Assembly (NCBI GenBank): GCA_900553175.1
Contig: USCH01000005.1
Location: 1-59,966, forward strand
Direction of reading: 5' to 3'
Source of the DNA: an uncultured Alistipes sp.
Lineage (GTDB): Bacteria > Bacteroidota > Bacteroidia > Bacteroidales > Rikenellaceae
Length of the DNA stretch: 59,966 nt
The notes beneath the pieces are model-generated. The model was given only the letters and a program-made list of their open reading frames with translations. It was not told where the DNA came from and ran no database searches. The number at the start of each line of letters is the position of its first letter. The first letter of the stretch is position 1. The position numbers and the translations under genes are program-made. This document shows, in pieces, positions 19,934 through 27,368 of the stretch.

Positions 19934-20563
19934 TCAAGTATTAACTATCAATTTCGCCTGCACCCGGTAGAGCGTCTTTATATCGCTGACGTCGAGGAGA
20001 ATATCGTCGTATTTCTCCCGATCGCCGGCAACCAGGCGCAGCCGCTGCGGCTCTTCCGTGGTACGGACGATGCGCAAAGTTACAATTTTTCGGCTGACAA
20101 TCACATATTCGTCACCAGGAATTATTGCATCCGGCTCCACGCCCCGCAAAACGACCACCGTTCCGGGCGGCACCCGGTCGCCCATGGCGCGGCCCACGTA
20201 GTTCATCGCCAGATCGCAATCGCCCAGCTGGGGGAAGATCAGGTAATCGTCGGGCTCCATGCTGCCGACGTAGGCGATGCCCTGCTCCACGTCGAGATTG
20301 AAGTAGGGAATCTGCACGCCGCGCCGGCGGTTGTCGGCGAACATCTGTCCGTCGCCCGTCAGCAGCCACAGTTTGTCGATCTGGGGAAACTTCGCCACGA
20401 TGCGCTGTGCCACATCGAGCGAGATTCCGTTGTTCCCGCGCTTGATCTGGTAGAGGTTTTCACCCCGCGCCAGGCCGATGTGGCGGGCAAAATAGTTGGT
20501 CGACATATTCGCCCACTTGATTACGGCCTCGATTCTTTGCCAATTATTCTGCTTTTCGCGCAT
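19934..20563 (-). CDS. HTH regulator with S24-like domain lacking the catalytic Ser
   Basis: A 209-residue phage-repressor-like regulator. An N-terminal helix-turn-helix (about 6-62, STNYFARHIGLARGENLYQI) is joined to a C-terminal LexA/CI S24 fold (about 95-205). Where LexA-type proteins have G-x-SM with the catalytic serine, this has GRAM (124-127), and no clear partner lysine aligns near 160-165, so self-cleavage is unlikely. It is first in the operon with ribE and the kinase. Its promoter overlaps that of the divergent tRNA gene. What it controls is not evident; SOS-type derepression looks excluded. Confidence 0.82.
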   Translation of the reverse strand: MREKQNNWQRIEAVIKWANMSTNYFARHIGLARGENLYQIKRGNNGISLDVAQRIVAKFPQIDKLWLLTGDGQMFADNRRRGVQIPYFNLDVEQGIAYVGSMEPDDYLIFPQLGDCDLAMNYVGRAMGDRVPPGTVVVLRGVEPDAIIPGDEYVIVSRKIVTLRIVRTTEEPQRLRLVAGDREKYDDILLDVSDIKTLYRVQAKLIVNT

Positions 20564-20571
20564 GTATGTAA

Positions 20572-20602
20572 CAAAATTAAAAAATTATTTCTATCTTTGC
20601 AA
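20572..20602 (-). promoter_or_regulatory. Promoter of the S24 regulator operon
   Basis: On the minus strand, TTG at 20602-20600, 20 bp spacer, TAATTTTG at 20579-20572, then 8 nt to the ATG at 20563. It overlaps the tRNA promoter in the opposite direction. Confidence 0.6.
20592..20599 (+). promoter_or_regulatory. -7 box of the tRNA-Arg gene
   Basis: TATCTTTG ends 7 nt before tRNA position 1, a fit for transcription starting at or just before the mature 5' end. Confidence 0.6.
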
Positions 20603-20606
20603 TCCC

Positions 20607-20681
20607 GGTCCCGTAGTTCAATGGATAGAATATAAGATTCCGGTTCTTACGATATGGGTTCGATTCCCGTCGGGACTACCA
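20607..20681 (+). tRNA. tRNA-Arg (anticodon CCG)
   Basis: A complete 75-nt cloverleaf with encoded CCA. Acceptor GGTCCCG/CGGGACT with a G1:U72 wobble at the end; D arm GTTC...GAAT; anticodon stem TAAGA/TCTTA with loop TTCCGGT and anticodon CCG at 20640-20642, reading CGG; T arm ATGGG-TTCGATT-CCCGT; discriminator A. CGG is a used codon in this GC-rich genome. It is followed directly by a terminator. Confidence 0.95.
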
Positions 20682-20722
20682 AAGCACAGGCGACAGAGCA
20701 TGACTCCGCACCTGTGCTTTTC
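20682..20722 (+). terminator. Terminator of tRNA-Arg
   Basis: AAGCACAGG at the tRNA 3' flank pairs with CCTGTGCTT at 20711-20719, followed by TTCTC; the loop is about 20 nt. Confidence 0.6.
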
Positions 20723-20845
20723 TCATGTCCGCCGGTGCACAATTTTTAATCATACAAAAATAACAACAAATTCCGATCCGGCAATAAAAAATAACACTTT
20801 CGGACATATTTATGATATTTTTAAGGATTTCGGATCGTACAAACG

Positions 20846-20880
20846 AGCCCCGGGAAGCCGTGCGATTGCTTCCCGGGGCT
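20846..20880 (-). terminator. Strong hairpin after the beta-barrel gene
   Basis: AGCCCCGGGAAGC (20846-20858) pairs perfectly with GCTTCCCGGGGCT (20868-20880). It lies 24 nt past the barrel gene stop on the minus strand. The flanking U content is low. Confidence 0.55.
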
Positions 20881-20903
20881 TCTCCGCCGCACTCCGCGAA
20901 CCG

Positions 20904-22274
20904 TCAGAACGAGAACCGGACACCCAGCCGCAGCGTGAAAGTCAGCGGCGAACGGGTGCGGGCCGTTTCGAGATCGGTGCGGGTGAAATAGCAGGAGAGA
21001 TCGGGTTCGAAATAGAACCCCACGACATCGGTCAGCCGATACTGGGCCCCGAATGCGGCCGAGGCCGAGAACTGCATGCCGGGCTCCCGAACCCGGTCCG
21101 AAGCCAGACGTGCCGCGACGCACCGTTCGAGCATACCCCCCGCACCTATATATAAAGAGAAACTGCGGCGTTCGAAGAACCGCCAGTCCAAACGCAGCGG
21201 AATGCCGATGAAATGCAGCCGCTGATCGATCTTCCCGGCACCCGGAGCCGGAGTGAGTTCGGAATGCAGATAGGTGTAAACCGCACCGCTCTGGATCGAC
21301 AATCCGTGGGGCAGCTCCTTGCGAAAGGTCAGACCGACGCTCAGGGGCTGATGATGACGGAACGAACATTCGTCGTAGCGGAATGCAGGGTCCAGACGGA
21401 GCACCCCGTTCTCATCGGCCGCAGGCAGCGCATAGGCGCTCCGCGTGACCCGTCCGGGCGTGGTCGTCCTGCCGGAAACCGCGCCGCCGCCGAACAGGCC
21501 GAAAGCGAGCGGACGGCGACTGCGGACGCCCTCGCGGAAGCCGTCCCCCTTCCCGGCCCGTCGTCGAGCAGGGCCCGCAGCAGCGACGACGGCCGCTTCG
21601 GACCGAGACAAACTGCCGGAGCGAGCGTCGGAGCGTTCGTTCGGATATTCGCCGGTGCGACCGCCGGCACGTTCCCTGGTGCGGCGATCCGCCTTTTCCC
21701 GCGTCGCAGGGCCCGCCCCGCCGCGTTCAGCAGCATCCGCTCCGCCGCTTTCCTGCAAGGTCCGGTCCGGCTTCTCCGCTCCCTCCGGCACGGGTTCGCT
21801 CCCGACCTCCTCCCGCAAGCGGGGCGAAGCCGCGCGCAGCCCCTCCGGTCCGGCCGGCCGGGACAGGGCAGCAGCCGCGGCCAGATCCGCCGGTCTTTCC
21901 GTCCGGCTGTGCACATCCGCCGCAGCCAAACGCTCCGGGCCCGGTTCCGCTCCGGCACACGCACCGGAATCCGGAATCATCCGCTCCCGCAGGGCGGGGA
22001 AGGCATGTTCCGGCACGGACGCTTCGCTGGCCGCGGCCAGCTCCCGTTCGGCCGTATCGGCCGGACGTCCGATCCGCCGTCCCACCTCGACGGCGGCGAA
22101 CCCGATCAGGAGCACCGCCGCAGCGGCAGCGATCGCCCGGAAGCGCCGTCTCCCCGGCAGGGAGACGACCCTCCGTTCGCGCTCGAGGCGAGCCCATCCC
22201 CCGGGGGGGGGCTCGACCTCGGCGTCGAGAAGTGCCCGACGCACCGCATCCGACCAATCGTCCTTGCGTTTCAT
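20904..22274 (-). CDS. Membrane-anchored outer-membrane beta-barrel fusion, ECF-coupled
   Basis: A 456-residue protein of unusual build. Residues 1-40 are soluble and charged (MKRKDDWSDAVRRALLDAEV), resembling the start of a cytoplasmic anti-sigma; 46-64 is a hydrophobic helix; 70-245 is low-complexity Ala/Arg/Glu/Pro; and about 250-456 reads as a PorT-like beta-barrel ending in Phe (FTLRLGVRFSF). The start overlaps the ECF sigma stop (ATGA), which suggests it regulates that sigma factor, an inference from context. A C9 run at 22203-22211 codes Pro22-Pro24 and is slippage-prone. How one chain could reach both membranes is unclear. Confidence 0.75.
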   Translation of the reverse strand: MKRKDDWSDAVRRALLDAEVEPPPGGWARLERERRVVSLPGRRRFRAIAAAAAVLLIGFAAVEVGRRIGRPADTAERELAAASEASVPEHAFPALRERMIPDSGACAGAEPGPERLAAADVHSRTERPADLAAAAALSRPAGPEGLRAASPRLREEVGSEPVPEGAEKPDRTLQESGGADAAERGGAGPATREKADRRTRERAGGRTGEYPNERSDARSGSLSRSEAAVVAAAGPARRRAGKGDGFREGVRSRRPLAFGLFGGGAVSGRTTTPGRVTRSAYALPAADENGVLRLDPAFRYDECSFRHHQPLSVGLTFRKELPHGLSIQSGAVYTYLHSELTPAPGAGKIDQRLHFIGIPLRLDWRFFERRSFSLYIGAGGMLERCVAARLASDRVREPGMQFSASAAFGAQYRLTDVVGFYFEPDLSCYFTRTDLETARTRSPLTFTLRLGVRFSF

Positions 22275-22840
22275 TCTTCTTTCGACTTCAAATAGGCTCC
22301 GATGCGGCGCGCCAGCATGGCCCGCGCCCGGAACAGCTGCGACGAGGAGCTCTTTTCGTTGATGCCCAGCATCCCGGCAATCTCCCGATGTCCGTACCCT
22401 TCGATGCAGTAGAGGTTGAAAACCGTCCGGTATCCGTCGGGAAGCTCCGCCACCATGCGCAGCAGCGTTTCGCGCGGCACGGCAGCCACCTCCTCGGCCG
22501 ACGGCTCGGCCACGTCGTGCAGACGGCTTTCGTCCAGCGGCATCGTCCCCGAACGCTTGCGGCTGCGCAGCCATTCGAGCGAGACGTTGACCGCAATACG
22601 CTCCATCCAGGCCCGCAGCGATCCCGGACCGCGCCATTCGAAGCGGCCGACAGCGCCGAAGATCTTCAGATAGGTATCGTGCAACAGATCTTCGGCCGAC
22701 ACCCGGTCGCCCGCATAACGCAGACAAACGGCCAGCAAACGCCCGGCATAGAGGTCGTACAGCTCCTTTCGGGCTGCATCGTCGCCGCACCGGCAGCGTT
22801 CGGCAAGGGTTCGTTCATCGCTGCTCACTCGTTCTTTCAC
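22271..22840 (-). CDS. ECF-type RNA polymerase sigma factor
   Basis: A protein of about 189 residues with sigma region 2 (ELYDLYAGRLLAVCLRYAGD, AEDLLHDTYLKIF, core-binding helices) and region 4 (LPDGYRTVFNLYCIEGYGHREIA then a helix-turn-helix GINEKSSSSQLFRARAML). It belongs to the ECF group common in Bacteroidetes. GTG at 22840 gives the full length, but the AGGAG at 22841-22845 lies directly against it; a second in-frame GTG at 22828 would have 11 nt spacing, so the true start is uncertain by 4 codons. It is coupled to the barrel gene by a 4-nt overlap. Confidence 0.88.
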   Translation of the reverse strand: MKERVSSDERTLAERCRCGDDAARKELYDLYAGRLLAVCLRYAGDRVSAEDLLHDTYLKIFGAVGRFEWRGPGSLRAWMERIAVNVSLEWLRSRKRSGTMPLDESRLHDVAEPSAEEVAAVPRETLLRMVAELPDGYRTVFNLYCIEGYGHREIAGMLGINEKSSSSQLFRARAMLARRIGAYLKSKEE

Positions 22841-22963
22841 TCCTATAAATGGCGTCCGAGAAGAAAAACTGCACCGCGGGAGAAAAAATTTTTTCCGTTT
22901 TGCGCAGTAAATCCCGCGTTCGAACGTTTATTGGGTGAAAGGTACTATAAAATAACGGAAATC

Positions 22964-23656
22964 ATGAAAAAAATCGGTTTATTCCTCCTCGCAACCGCCG
23001 CGCTCTTTCTCGGCTCCTGCAAAGAAAAAGAATACGACGGCGCCGACTCCGCCTTCGTGGTCACGGTGCGGACCATGCCCGTCGGCTCCGAATACTACTT
23101 CGACGCAGACACCGGACACACCATCTATCCGAGCGACAAAAGCCGGATCGGAGCCTACGAAGCCAGGGAGGGACAGCGCGCCATCATCACGTTCAAAAGC
23201 CTGCCCTCCATTCCGGGCTACGACATCAGCGCCCGGCTTTACAGCATCGGCGACATCTACACCGGCACGGGTCGGATCATCGCCGACGCCGAAGAGGTGG
23301 CCGAACTCTCCGACGATCCCATCCAGCTCTACCGCGCGGGCTCTTACCTCACGCACAAATACCTGACCCTCTATGTGGTCTATTCCGCCAACGACAAGAC
23401 GAAACACCGGTTCGAACTCGTGGTCAACGACGCCACCCCTTCGTCGACCGATCCCAACTACCTCGACGTCGAACTGCGGCATGCGGCCGACGGCGATCTG
23501 ACGGGTCCCCATTGCGAAGATTACATCTCGTTCGACATCACCCCCTTCACCGCACGGCTGTCGGGCAAAAACGGCATTGCGCTGCGCGTCAGGACAGGGG
23601 TTCAGCCCAACAGCATCCAGACCTACAAAATCGACTTCACGCAAACGGGCCGATAA
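22964..23656 (+). CDS. NigD-like lipoprotein
   Basis: A 230-residue lipoprotein: signal peptide MKKIGLFLLATAALFLGSC with the acylated Cys at 19, then a short N-terminal beta domain and a C-terminal domain matching the NigD-like family of Bacteroidales (about 35-120 and 125-230). The name comes from a bacteriocin-linked gene, but the function of most members is unknown. It is divergent from the ECF sigma gene with 123 nt between, so it is a candidate target of that sigma factor. A clear terminator follows. Confidence 0.78.
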   Translation: MKKIGLFLLATAALFLGSCKEKEYDGADSAFVVTVRTMPVGSEYYFDADTGHTIYPSDKSRIGAYEAREGQRAIITFKSLPSIPGYDISARLYSIGDIYTGTGRIIADAEEVAELSDDPIQLYRAGSYLTHKYLTLYVVYSANDKTKHRFELVVNDATPSSTDPNYLDVELRHAADGDLTGPHCEDYISFDITPFTARLSGKNGIALRVRTGVQPNSIQTYKIDFTQTGR

Positions 23657-23686
23657 CCCGTCAACGACAATTATCGAGGAAACAGG

Positions 23687-23720
23687 AAACCGGTCCGCCG
23701 TTCGTCGCGGGCCGGTTTTT
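23687..23720 (+). terminator. Terminator of the NigD-like gene
   Basis: AAACCGGTCCGC (23687-23698) pairs with GCGGGCCGGTTT (23707-23718) with one wobble, followed by more T residues. Confidence 0.8.
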
Positions 23721-23827
23721 CGTCGGTGCAGGCCGAATACAGCCCCCGGCCTGCTCCCGGATTCCGGTCACGACATTCCGGTCATACGGTCCCTGACAGC
23801 TCAGAAACTTGCTTCCGTCCCCGATTT

Positions 23828-23985
23828 TCGTATCTTTGACTGCGTCTTAGATACTCCCGCTCGGCAAAATGCAGGCAAGCTTGCTTTTGCCCTCGCTTAT
23901 TCGTATCTTTGGCTTCGCCTTAGATACTTCGCCTCGGCAAAACGCAAATAAATTTGCTTTTGCGCCCGGCTTATTCGTATCTTTG
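23828..23985 (+). repeat. Tandem promoter-bearing repeat, unit about 73-74 bp
   Basis: Three copies of a TCGTATCTTTG segment, with -7-like boxes TATCTTTG at 23831-23838, 23904-23911 and 23978-23985. Two full units and a third partial one are joined head to tail. Between boxes, each unit holds CTTAGATACT, CTCGGCAAAA and a palindromic hairpin: GCAAGCTTGC (about 23874-23883) in unit 1 and GCAAAT-AA-ATTTGC in unit 2, so the arms differ but pairing is kept. The last box is 27 nt before the lipoprotein start at 24013. Confidence 0.8.
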
Positions 23986-24012
23986 TATACAGAGGACAAA
24001 CCAAAAGATTTC

Positions 24013-25167
24013 ATGAACCGATTGACCCTATGCGTCGTTGCGGGCGCCGTGTCGCTCCTCGTGGCCTGCCAATCTTCGAAAGTGAGGATTTCGGGCCGTT
24101 TCGTGGGCAGCGATGCGAAACAGATCTATCTGGAGCAGGTCACGCCGCTGGCCGAGACGCTCGCCGACTCGACCCTGCTCGATGACCAGGGTGCCTACGA
24201 ATTCCGTCTCCGGGGCGTGCCGTCCACGCCGGTGCTCTACAACCTGATCTACGACGGCGAGCGCATTCCGCTGCTGCTGCGCGGCGGCGACCGTCTGACG
24301 GTGGGCGCCGTGGGCAGCGCCGTGCGCAACTATACGGTCGAGGGGTCCGGGGAGTCGGAGCTGCTGCGTTCGTTCTACCAGAGCTACGCCGCGGGCGTCC
24401 GCAAGCTCGACCGCATCGCCACCCAGCTGGCCGGCACGACCCTCACCGAGGCCCGGCACCGCGAACTGATCGGCGAATACACCGACGAATACTACCGCAT
24501 CCGCCGCGAGCAGCTGCGTTTCATCATCGAACACAAGGCTTCGCTGGCGGCCGTCTACGCCCTCTACCAGCGGCTGCCGGGCGACAGCTATCTGTTCAAC
24601 GGCGACAGCGACGTGGTCTACTACCGCACCGTGGCCGAGGCCATCGAGGAGAGCTATCCCGAATCGCCCTATCTGCAACCCCTGCTGGGGGAGATCGCCC
24701 GGATGGACAACCGCATCAACCTCACCTCGCAGATCAGCGAAGCGGGCTATCCCGATCTGGAGCTGCCCGACATCTACGGGCGCAAGGTCCGCCTCTCGTC
24801 GCTCGCAGGCAAGGTCATTCTGGTGGATTTCTGGTCGGCCGAGGCGGGCAACAGCAACACGCTCAATGCCGAACTGAAGGAGATCTACCGCAAATATGCC
24901 GATGCCCCCACGCCGCTGGAGGTTTACCAGGTGTCGCTCGACACGTCGAAGCCCGTCTGGATCAGTGCCGTTCAGGAGCAGGAGCTGCCCTGGATCTCGG
25001 TGTGTGACCTGCGGGGCCGTTCGTCGTCGGTCGTGGGCCTTTACAACGTCCGGAAACTTCCGGCCAACTACCTCATCGACCGGGAGGGCACCATTGTCGC
25101 CCGGGACATCTACGGCCAGAGCCTGGAGCGGAAGCTGGACGAGCTGACCGGGCGGACCGAGCGTTGA
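24013..25167 (+). CDS. Thioredoxin-fold (TlpA-like) lipoprotein lacking CxxC
   Basis: A 384-residue envelope lipoprotein (lipobox LVAC, Cys19). Residues 24-110 form a DUF4369-like beta domain (GRFVGSDAKQIYLEQ), 115-235 a helical linker and 245-380 an AhpC/TlpA-like thioredoxin fold (LPDIYGRKVRLSSLAGKVIL, KLPANYLIDREGTIVARDIYG). At the active site, where relatives have WCxPC, it reads FWSAEAGNSN (273-282) with no cysteine, so it cannot do disulfide exchange and may be a binding or structural relative. It is expressed from the tandem repeat promoters. lpxH follows immediately. Confidence 0.85.
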   Translation: MNRLTLCVVAGAVSLLVACQSSKVRISGRFVGSDAKQIYLEQVTPLAETLADSTLLDDQGAYEFRLRGVPSTPVLYNLIYDGERIPLLLRGGDRLTVGAVGSAVRNYTVEGSGESELLRSFYQSYAAGVRKLDRIATQLAGTTLTEARHRELIGEYTDEYYRIRREQLRFIIEHKASLAAVYALYQRLPGDSYLFNGDSDVVYYRTVAEAIEESYPESPYLQPLLGEIARMDNRINLTSQISEAGYPDLELPDIYGRKVRLSSLAGKVILVDFWSAEAGNSNTLNAELKEIYRKYADAPTPLEVYQVSLDTSKPVWISAVQEQELPWISVCDLRGRSSSVVGLYNVRKLPANYLIDREGTIVARDIYGQSLERKLDELTGRTER

Positions 25168-25172
25168 ATGCC

Positions 25173-25913
25173 ATGATCTGCTTCGCCTCCGACATCCATC
25201 TGGGCAGCGGCGATCCGGCTGCGGCACGGGCCGTCGAGCGGCGTTTCGTCGCGTGGCTCGACCGGGCGGGGCGCGAGGCCGGGACGGTGGTCCTGGCGGG
25301 CGACGTGTTCGACTTCTGGTTCGAATACGGCCGGGTCGTGCCGCAGGGGTTCGTCCGCACGCTGGGCAAACTGGCCGAGCTGACCGACCGGGGCGTGCGG
25401 GTGATCTTCCTCACGGGCAATCACGACATGTGGGTGAACGGCTATCTGGAGCGCGAATGCGGTCTGGAGGTCTACACTGCGCCGCAGGTGCTTCTGCTGG
25501 ACGGGCAGCGCGTCTTCGTGGCCCATGGCGACAACATGTGCATCGAAGGCCGGCCGATGCTGCGCCTGCTGAACCGGGTGTTCCGCTCGCGGCTGCTGCG
25601 CCGGCTCTTCGCCTGGGGCGTGCATCCCGATCTGGCGATGCGTTTCGGCCGCTGGTGGAGCGGCCGCTCGCGCAAGGCGCACGGCGAAGCCGATGCCCTC
25701 GACGTTTCGCACACCGATCCGCTCGTCGGCTACGCCCGCAGCTACGCCGCCGCGCACGGCGTCGACCGTTTCGTCTTCGGCCACATGCACGCCGCCCGCG
25801 ATTACCGCGAAGGGGCGCTGCAGGTGGTCTGCCTGGGAAGCTGGGAGCGCTCCTCCTCCTGGGCCGAGCTGGACGAGGCGGGACGCCTCACCCTCAAACG
25901 ATCCGAATCATGA
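25173..25913 (+). CDS. lpxH: UDP-2,3-diacylglucosamine diphosphatase (LpxH-like)
   Basis: A 246-residue calcineurin-like phosphoesterase, probably cleaving UDP-2,3-diacylglucosamine to lipid X and UMP in lipid A synthesis. Metal motifs in order: SDIHLG (6-11), GDVFDFW (near 46), GNHDMW (near 82), VAHGDNMC and GHMHAARD near 207-214. The ATG at 25173 is preferred to a TTG at 25164 that overlaps the previous stop codon. The stop overlaps the thyA start (ATGA, 25910-25913), so the two are coupled. The substrate is inferred from the family. Confidence 0.85.
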   Translation: MICFASDIHLGSGDPAAARAVERRFVAWLDRAGREAGTVVLAGDVFDFWFEYGRVVPQGFVRTLGKLAELTDRGVRVIFLTGNHDMWVNGYLERECGLEVYTAPQVLLLDGQRVFVAHGDNMCIEGRPMLRLLNRVFRSRLLRRLFAWGVHPDLAMRFGRWWSGRSRKAHGEADALDVSHTDPLVGYARSYAAAHGVDRFVFGHMHAARDYREGALQVVCLGSWERSSSWAELDEAGRLTLKRSES

Positions 25914-26803
25914 AACAATACCTCGACCTGCTGCGCCGCATCCGCACCGAAGGCGTGGTGCGCGGCGACCGCACCGGCACCGGCACGAAGAGCGTCTTCG
26001 GCCACCAGATGCGTTTCGATCTGGCGGAGGGCTTCCCGCTGCTGACCACCAAGAAGGTCTTTCTCAAGGGGGTCATTCACGAACTGCTCTGGTTCCTGCG
26101 GGGCGATACGAACATCCGCTATCTGGTGGAGAACGGCGTGCATATCTGGGACAACGATGCCTTCCGCTACTACGGCGAGCTGTGTGCGGCGCGGGGCCTC
26201 CGGCCGCTCGGCCGCGAGGAGTTCCTGGCTTCGGCCGGCGGGGAGTCGCCGCTCGACGGATACCGCTACGGCGACCTCGACCACGTCTACGGCTACCAGT
26301 GGCGTTCGTGGCCGCGGCCCGACGGCGGGGCGATCGACCAGATCGCGCAGGCCGAGGAGCTGATCCGCCGCAATCCCGAGTCGCGGCGCATCCTCGTGTC
26401 GGCCTGGAACGTGGCCGAGGTCGACCGCATGGCGCTGCCGCCGTGCCACGTGCTGTTCCAGTTCTATGTCGCCGAAGGGCGGCTTTCGTGCCAGCTCTAC
26501 CAGCGCAGCGCCGACACGTTCCTGGGCGTGCCGTTCAACATCGCCTCCTATGCGCTGCTCACGCAGATGATGGCGCAGGCGTGCGGCCTGCGTCCGGGCG
26601 AGTTCATCCACACCCTGGGCGACACGCATCTCTACCTCAATCACATGGAGCAGGCCGCGGAGCAGCTCGCCCGCACGCCTCGCCCGCTGCCCCGCATGTG
26701 GCTCAACCCCGATGTAAGGTCGGTCTTCGACTTCCGCTACGACGATTTCACGCTCGAAGGCTACGATCCCTGGCCGGCCATCAAGGCGCCCATGTCGTTC
26801 TAA
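25910..26803 (+). CDS. thyA: Thymidylate synthase
   Basis: A 297-residue enzyme converting dUMP to dTMP with methylene-THF. RTGTGTKSVFGHQMRFDL (phosphate-binding Arg), FLRGDTNIRYL, HVYGYQWR, the nucleophile Cys179 in LPPCHVLFQFY, and QRSADTFLGVPFNIASY are intact. It is about 33 residues longer than E. coli ThyA, with the extra length in an insert at about 85-122 (the known long-form insert). It pairs with folA 13 nt downstream, which regenerates the THF that ThyA oxidises. Confidence 0.97.
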   Translation: MKQYLDLLRRIRTEGVVRGDRTGTGTKSVFGHQMRFDLAEGFPLLTTKKVFLKGVIHELLWFLRGDTNIRYLVENGVHIWDNDAFRYYGELCAARGLRPLGREEFLASAGGESPLDGYRYGDLDHVYGYQWRSWPRPDGGAIDQIAQAEELIRRNPESRRILVSAWNVAEVDRMALPPCHVLFQFYVAEGRLSCQLYQRSADTFLGVPFNIASYALLTQMMAQACGLRPGEFIHTLGDTHLYLNHMEQAAEQLARTPRPLPRMWLNPDVRSVFDFRYDDFTLEGYDPWPAIKAPMSF

Positions 26804-26816
26804 ATGCTCGATTCCG

Positions 26817-27299
26817 ATGATCTCTCTGATAGTCGCCGTGGCCGAAAACGGCGTGATCGGCGACAAAAACACGCTTCTGTGGCATATTTCCGAGGATTTG
26901 AAGCACTTCAAATCCGTGACGACGGGGCATCCCGTGGTGATGGGCCGCAAGACCTACGAATCGCTCGGGCGGCCGCTGCCGGGGCGCCGCAACGTGGTCG
27001 TCACGCGCCGGCCGATCGCCATCGAGGGGTGCGAGGTCGTGCATTCGCTCGCCGAGGCGCTGGCACTCTTCCCGTCCGACGAGGAGGTGTTCGTCATCGG
27101 CGGCGCTCAGATCTACGCCCAGACGCTGCCTTTGGCCGACCGCTTCTACCTCACCCGCGTGGAACACGCCTACGAGGGCGACACCCGCTTTCCGGAGTGG
27201 AATCCCGGCCAGTGGCGGCTCGTGGCTTCGGAGCGCTTCCCGTACGGCGAGCGCTATCCCTATCCGTTCGTATTCGAGACCTACGAGCGGCGGCGCTGA
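26817..27299 (+). CDS. folA: Dihydrofolate reductase
   Basis: A 160-residue enzyme reducing dihydrofolate with NADPH. ISLIVAVAENGVIG at the N-terminus, LLWHISEDLKHFK with the catalytic acidic residue, VVMGRKTYESLGRPLPGRRNVVVT (NADPH/substrate contacts) and VFVIGGAQIYAQTL are all present. Size is typical of chromosomal trimethoprim-sensitive enzymes. It is last gene of the lpxH-thyA-folA unit and ends at a strong bidirectional terminator. Confidence 0.97.
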   Translation: MISLIVAVAENGVIGDKNTLLWHISEDLKHFKSVTTGHPVVMGRKTYESLGRPLPGRRNVVVTRRPIAIEGCEVVHSLAEALALFPSDEEVFVIGGAQIYAQTLPLADRFYLTRVEHAYEGDTRFPEWNPGQWRLVASERFPYGERYPYPFVFETYERRR

Positions 27300-27313
27300 A
27301 ACGCCGGAAGACG

Positions 27314-27349
27314 GAACGGGGCGGCGGAAATTCATCCGCCGCCCCGTTC
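27314..27349. terminator. Bidirectional terminator between folA and queA
   Basis: A perfect 15-bp stem, GAACGGGGCGGCGGA with TCCGCCGCCCCGTTC, and a 6-nt loop, between convergent genes. Confidence 0.75.
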
Positions 27350-27368
27350 GCCGCTTCTGCTCCGCCGA

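Noticed and set aside
19930..20563. FMN riboswitch upstream of ribE
   Set aside because: The region is the S24 regulator coding sequence, with only 4 nt between it and ribE; no RFN-like conserved segments.
23828..23985. Direct repeats as a CRISPR array
   Set aside because: Units are contiguous with no unique spacers, no cas genes nearby and only about two copies.
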